A stretch of DNA of 64,000 nucleotides from Adineta ricciae. Lineage: Eukaryota; Rotifera; Eurotatoria; Adinetida; Adinetidae. The stretch lies in assembly GCA_905250025.1 (NCBI GenBank), contig CAJNOJ010000291.1, positions 1 through 64,000 on the forward strand, in the 5' to 3' direction. The notes beneath the pieces are model-generated. The model had not been told where the DNA came from, made no database searches, and was given only the letters and a program-made list of their open reading frames with translations. How positions within the stretch are numbered: position 1 is the first letter of the stretch; each line of letters begins with the position of its first letter. The translations under genes and the position numbers were made by a program. This document shows positions 1-10,611 of the stretch, one piece after another.

Positions 1-996
1 AGATTTTGTTCATGCTTTTGATGAACTGTTATTTTCCATTATCTCTTTACTTATATTAATGGTTCTGTTTTTCAATTGAAAACCTTTCAGTTCTTTTCAT
101 GAGTTACAATGAGAACAGTTGGCAGAAAGTCATATCGAACGAACAGGCTAAGAGGTTTCACACAAAAAGATACAATTTAGTAGAGGAAATGAACGGAGTT
201 TTTAAAAGAAGGTACTGTGGAAAATGCATTTTCAATTATTCGAATGAAAGAGTTTCTCATTTCAGACGCGGTTGAACGCATTAACTGCCGAAAACACACA
301 TAAACGTGTCTAGGCTCGTTTCCAGGATGCGTCTAGACGCGGCACTGCACTATATGAAACACCAAACGCGTTTTTTCTGCGTTTCAGAGTTACATGGGAT
401 GTAATAAGGATGAACGAGATATCGAGTTCTTTTTGTTCGTATTATTTTTTGTAAGATTTGATTTCAATTAAAGAACTATTCTGAATTCGAACAATCATTT
501 TTTCCAAAACTATTCAACCGCCTTTGTAGTACTTTTGTTAAGATCTGGAATACTTTTTATGCATCATTTTAGAAGTGTTTTTTGAATAAGATTAGATTTT
601 ATTTCAAGAATATTTATGCAAGAAGAAAAGAATAACAAAATTTGTCAAAGTCGAAAAGAACCTGTAGTGTTTTCGAAGATATTTTCATTGTACAAATTGA
701 ATTTTGATATTCATTAGATACACATAAAATATTCTGGTTGTTGTTGTAAACTCACTATTGGAATTGTTTTCGAAGATATTTTATCTACTTGGAGGAATTC
801 ATCAAAGTCTTCAAAAGTTATAGAAAATGAAAATACATTTTTTGAAAATTTTCAACACATCGAAATCAATGAGAAATTTTCTCATAACTTTCAAATGAGT
901 AAAATCGACGAAGAATTGTGTAACATTAATCAAAACAAACAACATGATGGTCTTTTGAAAAATGTCGAGTGTAAAAATCATTTTATTTGATCATCA
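1..996. other. No gene seen (AT-rich intergenic)
   Basis: No open frame with recognisable protein content on either strand. The sequence is AT-rich with scattered homopolymer runs and probably holds the 3' flank of the 7TM gene that ends at 997. Confidence 0.6.
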
Positions 997-1995
997 CTAT
1001 AATGCATGACAAATATTGTTGTTTATTGATATTCCAACAGGAGCGATTGGATTATTTCTTTGCCAAAGACAAATTCTTTGTTTAACTGCTTGACGAAAAC
1101 GTTTTGATGAGAATAAAAATATATAAAATGTACTCTAAAAACAGATACAAGAACTATAAAATGATTTTCGAAATAAAATAAAACATACAGCATAGTATTC
1201 ATAAGCCATAAGTGCCGTGATGATATAAAGAAAATTCTCTATATCTATTCGAGTTGAACTCTTAGTGATCCCCGTTGAAAAAAATATATATGCATTGTAA
1301 GTAGCATAAGGTGTTTGACTGATAATAATCAATATCACTTGTATTATTATCGTTTTAGTTAATTGACGATCAAAATGATCTTCTGTAAGATTTCGAGTTT
1401 GTTGAATATTTCGACAAGTTAAGCAACCAAATACAATTAATATACTAACGGGTATGAAACATAAACACAAAAAACTAAATATTGGAACATAAACACCATA
1501 GATGACATTTGTATATGTGCATATATGACTCACAGGTGAAATATCAAAGAAAAGAAATGATGGAATACTATGCATCCATGTTAGGATAATAAGAATAACT
1601 ACAATTCGATAAGTCCATTTTATTTGACTTTTACGTCGAAGAGAAACCTCTCGTGATGTTATCAAATATTGATCAATTGTAGATAAACATGCACAACTAA
1701 ATGATATAAAACCAAAAATACCTGCGAAAGTTATTCGTGATTTACACCAAATAAGTGATGTACGACTATAATCAAGTCCAAAACAGACATTCAATATACG
1801 TAAGAGAAGATTAGGGATCATTTGAGTAAAATTATGAATAGAAGCAATTAACATATAAAATGTCGATGGATTTGTTCGATAAGTCTTCACACTTGAAAGT
1901 ATATATATATTAAGAAAATTTCCAATCAAACCCATGATGAGCATTAAAAAACCAAAGTAAATTGTTATTTGTTGACCAATGAAAACCAAAGACAT
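997..1995 (-). CDS. Rhodopsin-like 7TM receptor (FMRFamide-receptor-like), two exons
   Basis: Class A G-protein-coupled receptor of the type expanded in bdelloids, expected in the plasma membrane; ligand unknown. I model it as complement(join(997..1134,1189..1995)), 314 residues. Seven hydrophobic segments are visible. TM1 carries GNFLN, with the conserved Asn near residue 26. TM3 ends in DQY (108-110) instead of DRY. Cys84 and Cys159 are placed for the usual extracellular disulfide. The open frame runs on to a TAG at 1135, but a GTATGT donor at 1188 and a TTTTTAG acceptor remove a 54-base intron. The next exon supplies the end of TM7 and a basic tail starting SSKRFRQAVK, which is what this family normally has. 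I see no NPxxY motif in TM7. The family call is fairly sure; the ligand is not known. Confidence 0.8.
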
Positions 1996-4204
1996 AATGA
2001 AAATTTCCTTATGATAAGAATAATGATGAAATGAGATTTACAAAAAGATAGGCTGAGTAGACATAACTAATGATGAAAATATAATTGCATACTTCACTGA
2101 GAGTTTTCTGTATTCTTCAATATAATAATTATTATAATTGAAATAGAAACATTTTATCTAAAAAGATCAAAGAAAATTTTACTTTTGTCTTGTGAGATGG
2201 AAATTATAAAGTCTGAAAATATCAAATCTAAAAATAGAGAGAAAATTAGTACAGCAGATTTAATCATTCATTTGAATTAGTTTGTTTTCACAAACACTAT
2301 CAAAGTGACTTGTCTTTTCAGTCGACCAAGTTCCTATTTGTCGCATAGACACGTAAGAATGAGTTGCAAACATTTTGTCGACAAACGACATTTTAATCTG
2401 AACTTAGTGTGACTACTATTATGTCGAAAACTAGAATAGAAGTAAAAATGTAGAAGAAGATTTAGATAAGAATATTGTAACTGTATGGATGAATCGAATT
2501 GAAAGTAACTTTGATATCGATATTCTCAGAATTTGATGTACTGGAATTTTTGGCATAAAAATCTATTGGCAAAGTGTAATGGACCCAAATGAAGAATATG
2601 CTACAATATTCAAAAGTATTCTTTAGATCTTTGGTTTTAATTTTAATGATTCATATTCGTTTTATTCTCTTAATGATGATTCGATGAAATATCAAAATTG
2701 AATGTTAGAAGTTTCAAACATTTCGAAGTAAGAGATCCATTAGATATTATCAGGATAATCAGTAATAACAATCTCAAAGTCAATGCAGAGATATAAATCA
2801 CCTTTTTCCTCTATTAATTGTATCATCAATCGATTACGATAAATCCGAAGAGTTATTTTTGGTATAAAAACATTTCTAAACTTCATTAATCTAAAGGAAA
2901 TTAAGAAAGAAAATGATTTAAAGATTTCTCTACGATCGAATATTATTAGATTAAACTGTTCATTTCATAACATGAAGTATCTTGATGATTTGTTGAAAAT
3001 TGAAAAAAAATAATTGTAACCATTTGTCGAATTGATACCAAACCAAAATTAACGTATATGTTCTTTTGCGAGTATTGGATGGGAGTAAAATTCATGTATA
3101 AAGAAGCTCTACTCATTCTTTCGTCAAGTAAACGAAAAAACAAGAACATCATTCATCTTTTTTCTCCACATTACATGAGTTTTCTGAAATGCTGAATGAT
3201 GAGAAGAAATTTATATCTACGATTCATGTTTATAATCAGAGGATATTTAAAGTTGATGTTATAGAACAATGTGTAAGTTCGTCGTATAATTTGAAGACGA
3301 TTAAGTGTTTCATTCAATTGATATTATCACGACTAATGCACTGATAATCGTGTCTAATGAATGTAAAAGTCAAAATATTGTTCAAAACAAATGTTGGCAT
3401 CATCGTTCGTTTCAAATACTTTGTTGTTATTTTAATTGTATTTGTAGTTAAACTCTCCTTAGTGTTAAAATTCATTATTCTCATACGAAAAAAGATGGAG
3501 ATCACTATCATAACATCTACATTACTATCAACAACGATAACAATAACAGAACATTCATCAATATCTATGATTACCATCACTACTAAAAGAAATAGGAAGA
3601 TTTCTTTGAATGAAGAGTATCAAGATCAATGATCGTTTCGTTTCATATAAGATATAAACTGCTTCAATGAATTATGATCCGATAACAGAAACTTGCCGAT
3701 GTTTACTGATAAAATGAATAATCAGCAATATGAACATACTGTAACGTATACTAAAGAACGGACGAGTATTTGTAACTGATGATACTCTGAATATGAATGT
3801 GGTATAGATTTCTTTAATTCATAGTAAATTGAATCAATAGACTGAAAATTTACGCGCAGTTGTTTCAATATTCGTGCACATAGAAAAGTCGAGAGAATAG
3901 ACGAAATATTCTACATCGAAAAAGATATTCGATTCAAACGAAGTGTAATTTCTGTCAAACTTATGTTTATTTATTGAATCAAGAAATCTGAAGAGAAGTG
4001 TTAATATAAGAATTCATTGAGATCGAACATATTTACAAATCAGATAAAGAAGTGAAGTTGATAATGAATTGACTTATGATCCTTCAATAGAATATAAATG
4101 AAAGTAGTTCGATGATCTGTTGTCTCTCCTATACTAAATCCAATTTTCTTAGTTTCTGTGAGGAACAAATTTGATTTTATTTGATGAGAGAAGAAAAAAA
4201 CAAG
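1996..4204. other. No gene seen; left part of a duplicated block
   Basis: Short open frames here have no recognisable content. From about 3690 the sequence resembles 4592-5650, so this is the downstream flank of the first, truncated copy of the Cys/His-rich gene. Confidence 0.55.
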
Positions 4205-4439
4205 TTAAGTTCCAGGTTTCACACGAATATTTTCTAAACATAAACATAAATCATGATGACAATGTCCATATGTATCTGCACCCATATTATGAAGATGCAA
4301 AGCGAGATCGATATCACCATCCAGAATACAAAAATGATATAAACAAGTTGCATTCATTTTTTTCTTAAATCCATCATTAAAATTATTATCTCGAAAACGT
4401 TCCCAATCTCTTTTTGTCCATTTTTTCCAATTTTGTAAC
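4205..4439 (-). pseudogene. Truncated copy of the Cys/His-rich hypothetical gene
   Basis: Nearly identical to the 3' part of the gene at 5687-6106, with the same TAA stop (4205-4207) and the same CHHDLCLCLENIRV ending. It breaks off at the single n at 4440, where the other copy continues upstream into its CxxHxCxxCxxC region. The visible part has no internal stop. The truncation may therefore be an assembly join rather than a real gene break. Confidence 0.6.
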
Positions 4440-4440
4440 N

Positions 4441-4591
4441 ATGTGAAGGAAACTTGAAGGGTCTATGGATCAGATTCCAATTCCTCATGGAATTTCAGGA
4501 TTTTTTATGGTTTGTTTAGGGAGCTTAAGAAATGCCCTTTCTTAGTCCTTGGACACTGCTGCATCACATCCACACCCTCACCCTCACCCTA
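4441..4591. repeat. Unique segment ending in a CACCCT tract
   Basis: Starts right after the n at 4440 and ends in CACCCTCACCCTCACCCT (about 4573-4590). This is the reverse complement of the GTGAGGG tracts found at 19598, 26855 and 60604. The downstream duplicated block begins immediately after it. Confidence 0.5.
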
Positions 4592-5686
4592 ATATGAATA
4601 ATTAGCGATATGAACATATACTGTAACGTATACTAAAAAACGGACGAGTATTTATAACTGATGATACTCTGAATATGAATATTACAGAACTCTATTAATT
4701 TTGTTCAATAAATTGATTTAGTTAACTTTTAAAATGAGTAAGAATGTGCATAGATGACTCTCACTCGCATTTATACACTTTCTTCGACCTGAATTCTATG
4801 CTAAGATTTCTTTCTCAAATCTTCACTTCTGTTGGAATTTGAATTAAACTTCAACTCCATAAACAAAAAGAAAAGTATTGAAATATTATCACGTTTTATA
4901 CGGAATATTTTCAAATGAAAATGACAATGTAAAAGTATTTGGTTTTTTTTCTTAGATTTTCTTAGGAAAATCTTCAAAATTTTAACTTATACGAACGCGT
5001 ACGTCTAGATGAAAATCAGATGATCTTCAATAACGTTTTAAATTTCATTCGTCAGATTGTAAAAGATAAGATGAACTCAATATGTCAATCTTATGTGATA
5101 TAAATTTATTTAATTCATAGTAAATTGAATCAATAGACTCACAAATTGATCTGCAGTTGTTTTAATATTCGTGTACATTCAAAAATGAATGAAAAAAAGA
5201 AATTCAATCTAAACGAAATGTAATTTCTGTTTATTTATTAAATCAAAAAATATGAATAGAAATATTAATATTTGTCAATTGTTCAATTTGAAAATGATAA
5301 GATTCATCAAGTTTTCTCATTCTCATCATAAAATATTAATATAAGAATTGATTGACATCGAAAATATTTTGAAATCAGATAAAGAAATGAAGTTGATAAT
5401 GAAAATCGAAAATATTTGTTTAATAAAATAGAATAAAACTTTATGTATTGCTTTTGAAACACTTTGAATAGAAGAATTGACTGATCCTTCAATAAAATAT
5501 TTTTATAAATGATATCTTTGATCAATTTAATTATCGATAATGTAGTACAATTAAATTACTAAATTTCTCTTTAGACGATTACAACAAATGTCGATAATCT
5601 TTTGTCTTTTCTATATAAAATCTAATTTTGTTAGTTTCTGTGAAGAACAAATTTGATTTTATTAAATGAAAAGAAGAAAAAAAAAG
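4592..5686. repeat. Second copy of duplicated flank, with an internal insertion
   Basis: Bases 4592-4680 match about 3710-3800, and 5095-5686 match about 3810-4204. About 415 bases (4680-5095) are present only in this copy. No coding content is seen. This is the 3' flank of the minus-strand gene at 5687. Confidence 0.5.
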
Positions 5687-6106
5687 TTAAGTTCCAGGTT
5701 TAACACGAATATTTTCTAAACATAAACATAAATCATGATGACAATGTCCATATGTATCTGCACCCATATTATGAAGATGCAAAGCGAGATCGATATCACC
5801 ATCCAGAATACAAAAATGATATAAACAAGTTGCATTCATTTTTTTCTTAAATCCATCATTAAAATTATTATCTCGAAAACGTTCCCAATCTCTTTTTGTC
5901 CATTTTTTCCAATTTTGTAACCATTGTAAACTTGCATCATTTCCAATATAATACCAATCACGACATTTTCCACATCGAGCACAAAGATGTCCACTACACG
6001 ACATTTGTTGAGGATTTGCAGCTTCATAATTCTTTATTATATCCATTGCTAAACAATAGATCACATATGAACATGAAGAATTATCAGAAAAGAATCCATC
6101 TTTTAC
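5687..6106 (-). CDS. Cys/His-rich hypothetical protein, last exon (5' end not found)
   Basis: I do not recognise a named domain. The exon encodes about 139 residues and ends at TAA (5687-5689). It contains a CxGHxCxxCxxC cluster (CSGHLCARCGKC) followed by DWYY, and a C-terminal stretch with HLHNMGAD and HCHHDLCLC, so a metal-binding fold is possible. The frame continues upstream of the first Met to a CTTCAG acceptor at 6107-6112. It then starts VKDGFFSDNS, so an upstream exon that I could not place must exist. A truncated copy lies at 4205-4439. Similar Cys-rich proteins are common in bdelloid gene sets, but function is unknown. Confidence 0.5.
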   Translation of the reverse strand, partial: VKDGFFSDNSSCSYVIYCLAMDIIKNYEAANPQQMSCSGHLCARCGKCRDWYYIGNDASLQWLQNWKKWTKRDWERFRDNNFNDGFKKKMNATCLYHFCILDGDIDLALHLHNMGADTYGHCHHDLCLCLENIRVKPGT

Positions 6107-7071
6107 CTGAAGTCATTTTGAACAACAACGAAATGTGAAAATCTACAAAAAACGTTTAATAAATGACAATGATTTGTACAATTATTAACGACACCTCAAG
6201 AGACAAATCGTAAAAAGTAACTATAATACACGATTTGATCTCTTTTCTTTCTTATTCTTATTGTAATTATGAATACAATCCGTTTCTTTTGTTTAAAAAG
6301 AAACCAAATAAATCGAGATATAATACGTGATGATTTTATGTATTGACACATTCATTCTTGTGGTTATTTCATAATTTATATAAAAGAAACGAAAGAAAAG
6401 GACGGTATTATCAAATGGATCTTTTTTTTCTCTTAATCAACCATGAAATTACATTGTCCTTTAGACGATTATACATCGTTATTACCTTTTTGTACAATAG
6501 ACAATATGAATAATCGTTTCTTTTCATTTGCATTTTTACCAAATATTATCATATTTATCGGTTTTCGAGTAAAATAAATCTTAGGTCACAATCATTCAAA
6601 AGAGACGATTTCTGTATGCGATGGTATTTGGATTTTCATTAATCTCTACTCACATTTGTGATTGAAATGTGTTTCTCTCCAAAGGACACATCGCATCAGT
6701 AATCATCTTCTGTGCGAATCTTTAAATAATATATAATGAGGAAAATGAAATGCAGCAAAGTACAATTGATGGTTTCTGTTTCTATTCGATCTGAGGATTT
6801 GAATGCAAAGACAAGACTATCCATTGAACAGATTGAGATCATCTAAATTCATATCACATTCGCGAGTGTTTCCTCTTCGGATTTCGTCGAAAGATTTATT
6901 TTGAATCGAAAAATAGTTGTGATGGATTTCAAATGTAACACAGTCATATTCAAACAACGATCAAATCTTTGGACAAATATGATGATAACTTTATTGTTAC
7001 ACTGCGTTTTTTTTTCTTCTTTAGCTAAGTACAACTAATACTAAAAGTGAGTCTCATTCAGCAATTGATCA
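6107..7071. other. No gene placed; probable first exon(s) of the 5687 gene and 3' flank of the TPR gene
   Basis: AT-rich and without a recognisable coding exon. The missing upstream exon of the gene at 5687 should be on the minus strand here, but no candidate could be supported. Confidence 0.4.
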
Positions 7072-9625
7072 CTATTTCATCATAGTCTGGTTAATTTCAA
7101 GTGCCATCTTATTGTATTCCTGAGCTTTAGAATCCATTCCTAACTTTTTGTACACTTCCCCAATCTTATGGTATGTAATGGCAAAGTCTTTATGACTCGC
7201 AGGCAAATAGTTCCTCTGAATATCCAACACTTTACTAAGATTTTCAAGACTCTTTGAATGCAAACCGAGCTTGTAGTACACCAATGCCATGTTCTGGTAC
7301 GTCGGCGCTAGACGGGGATGTGTCGCAGGGAGAATCTTTAGTTGAATCGCAAGCTCTTTCTCATAGTTCTCCAAAGCTCTTGAATAATCGCCCAATTGGG
7401 AATACACCAAGCCAAGGTTGTTATACGTCTCGGCTACATGTGGATGCATCACAGGAAGAGCTTTCTGTTGAATTTCAAGCGCTTTGTTATAATATTCAAG
7501 GGCTCTTGCGTAGTCGCCCATCTTAGAAAATAATAAACCGACGTCGTTGTATGTCGTCGCTAGACTTGGATGCATTTTAGGGAGTACTTTGTGTTGAATT
7601 GTGAGAGCTTTATCGTAGTTTTCCAGGGCTTTTGCGTACTCAGCCATGCCAGAATGCACCATACCTATGCCATGATACGTAGTCGCTATATTCGGATGTG
7701 TCTCAGGAAGAGCTTTAAATTGAATGTCAAGAGTTTTATTATAGTACTCCAGAGCTCTCGTATATTTGTTCATAGCCGAATACACTGTAGCAATGTTATT
7801 GTACGTCGCCGCTAAATTTGGATGCGATACAGGCAGACTTCTCTGTTGCATTTTAAGTACTTTGTAGTAATTTTTCAGAGCTCTGGTACGCTCGCCTATA
7901 GCAGAATACACTCCGGCGATGTTATTGTATATCGATGCTAAGTCTGGATGGTCCTCAGGAAGAGCTTTCTGTAGGATTTCGACGGCTTTCTTGTAGTTTT
8001 CTAGTGCTCTTGAATATTCGCCCATATTTTTGTCATATATGTTGGCAATGTTATTGTAAGTTAACGCTAGGTCTGGGTTCTTTCGAAGTTGAGCTTTCTG
8101 TTGAATAGCAAGAGCTTTTTTGTGGTGTTCTAAAGCTCTCGCGTATTCGCCCATATGAGAGTACACTATACCGATATTGTTGTATGTCTTCGCTAGGTGC
8201 GGATGTGTCTCTGGGTGAGCTTTCTGTTGAATTGCGAGAGCCTTGCTGTAGTTGTCAAGAGCTTTTGAATGCTTACCCGTGACAAAATACATTACAGCGA
8301 TATTATTGTACGTCGACGCTAAATGTAGATGCTTTTCAGGAAGAACTTTCTGTAGGATTGCAAGAGCCTTGTTGTAGTTTTCGAGAGCTTTTGAGTAATT
8401 GCTCATCTTGTAATATGAGCCAGCGATGTTATTGTAAGTCGATGCTAAGCGTGGATGCATTTCAGGAAGAACTTTCTGTAGGATTTCAAGAGCTTTGTTG
8501 TAGTTTTCGAGAGCTCTTGACTGGTCGCTCATGTGAGAATATACTGAACCGATGTTGTTGTATGTCGATGCCAAGTCGGGATGCAATACAGAGAGATTTC
8601 TCTGCTCAATGTCAAGCGCTTTGTTGTAGTTTTCGAGAGCTCTTGAGTACTCACCCATGTCAGAATACAGTGTAGCGATGTTGTTATACGTTGTCGCTAG
8701 TTTAGGATGTGTCTCAGAGAGACTTTTCTGCTTAATGTCAAGAGCTTTGTTATAGTTTTCCAGCGCTCTTGAATGCTCTCCCATCTGGTGATATAGGGAA
8801 GCAATGTTACTATACGGTGTCGCCAGTTTCGGATGCAAAGGAGGGAAGGCTTTCTCTCGAATTGCGAGAGCTTTGTTGTAGTACTCTAGTGCTTTTGAAT
8901 ATTCGCCCATATTGGAATATACTACACCGATGTCATTGTACGTCGTGCCTAGACTCGGATGTAGCATGGGGAGAGTTTTCTCTTGGATTTCAAGAGCTCG
9001 ATTGTAGTTTTCCAGTGCTCTCGAATGGTCACCCATTTTGCCATAAATAGAACCTTGCTTTCTGTAATTAGATGCGAATTCTGAATGAGTTGGAGAGAGA
9101 ATTTTGCTTTGAATATCGAGTGCTCGTTGATAATTGACCAAGGCTTCGGAGTATCGAGCGTCCTTCTGATATTTTGACGCAGCTTCGGTCAATGCAGCAG
9201 CTAAATGATAGTAATGGTTAGAAGATCAAGAAATCATTTAAAATAACGCTGAGAATCATAATAACTTTTCAAATACGACCGGTCAGAATTTATTCTTTGA
9301 GAAACTTGAACATACCTTCTCTAAGTTTCAAAGTACGTTCGATGAATTTTTTGGATAGGAGGACAACGAGTGGAAGACTTAATATGGTCAGAATAAACAT
9401 GCTGATGAGAATCCAGTGACACGAGTTTAGTGGCCTTCGAAACATTCGCTTTCTCCATCGACGTTGATCAGTATTCACGTGGTTTTCATCGCGTCCTAAC
9501 AGAAATACATTGACCGTTGTTTGAATCTCGGCAGTGATGCCAGGAATGGATTTTGACACATCAGATATCGATGCTAAACAGAATAAAATTTCTCGAATTG
9601 AAATATTTCCCTGATTTTTACTCAT
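7072..9625 (-). CDS. Membrane-anchored TPR-array protein (kinesin light chain-like repeats), copy 1
   Basis: Modelled as complement(join(7072..9200,9316..9625)), 812 residues. Exon 1 has a short N-terminus and one hydrophobic segment (CHWILISMFILTILSLPLVV, about residues 70-90). A GTATGT donor (9315) and a TTTAG acceptor (9201) remove 115 bases and join in frame as LKLREAAALTEAASKYQ. About 17 tandem 42-residue TPRs follow, of the kinesin-light-chain/TPR_12 type with core HPxLAxTYNNIGxxYxxMGxYxxAL. They should form a protein-binding superhelix. TPR arrays are usually soluble, so the N-terminal anchor is notable. The partner is unknown. The repeat near 8030 has one extra codon compared with copy 2. 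A diverged copy lies at 22075-24572. The downstream exon has no ATG near its start, which supports the spliced model. Confidence 0.85.
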
Positions 9626-10611
9626 TTGATTTGCTTGAAACTCTACAAGAGATGAAATTTTTATGTAGTGTGATCATAAAACATCGCCAAGAAGAAAATT
9701 CAATCGTACTCGGTCGTTGTTCGAAAGAAAATCTTGGATTTTGATTGAAACAGCTCGATAATCAGATAATGTTGCCATAGGGTAATGACATAGAAGAGTG
9801 AGAAAATGGATTGTAGACATTTAAATAGATGTTACTTATAATGCCAAACAGGAAAAGGTCGAAAGATTCTATTTTGTTATTGATTTGATTTTCGCTTCAC
9901 TGAGAAATCGATAAAAGAGATAAATAACATCGGAGAAAAAAAGATGAAAGATCTCATAATATTTACTGCGTGATTTACAGCAAATCAGCTAAATTATCAT
10001 ATGAAATTTAATAATAATCTTTATTTAACTGAGATTTTTAGTTTTAACTAACGAGGAAAAGTAGTAGTCTTTCATCATAGATGCTTCAATAACCGATATT
10101 ATTGGATATCCTATTCTCTTGAGCACGGTTGTTGTTGTAATAAATGAACAAGCGATTAACATCGATCCAATGATAATTTTTCTTCTTCATTATGAAAGTT
10201 TAGTGTTAAATGAGGAGAGAGAACATGACATTGTAGGGTTGAAATAATACATGTTTATTCTTTTAGTAAAACAAATCTCGCATCTTCTATTGTGAAGACC
10301 ACTAAGAACAAAATGTATATTTGTTTTTCATTTTAATGATCAGACAATTCAAAGAGAATGAAAAGGTAAAATGACTTTGTTATTGTGATGATTCTCTTTT
10401 ATAAGTTAATTGCAAAAACACCTTACAATTTCATTTTTTGACTTTTTCAAGTCAAACAGTTGTATATTTTTCTAATTCATCTACGCCAAATGTACTTTTA
10501 ATCATGACCTCTAAAATATTTCTTTATACGAATATAAAAAGCATTAATAGAAATAATTAGTCCATTTTCTGAATTTCATTCAACTAAAAACAAAAGTTAT
10601 CTTCTAATACA
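9626..10611. promoter_or_regulatory. Divergent intergenic region between the TPR and mucin-like genes
   Basis: The TPR gene leaves on the minus strand and the mucin-like gene on the plus strand, so both promoters should lie here. Bases 9626-9830 reappear upstream of TPR copy 2 (to 24780). No clear TATA box could be assigned. Confidence 0.4.

Noticed and set aside
7254-9050. Several plus-strand open frames of 80-105 residues antisense to the TPR array (also at 22054-24090)
   Set aside because: They repeat with the 126-base TPR period and are low-complexity antisense readings of the repeat codons.
7072-9192. Tandem 126-base repeats as a possible CRISPR or satellite array
   Set aside because: The repeats are codon-periodic and diverged, with no spacer structure; they encode TPRs.
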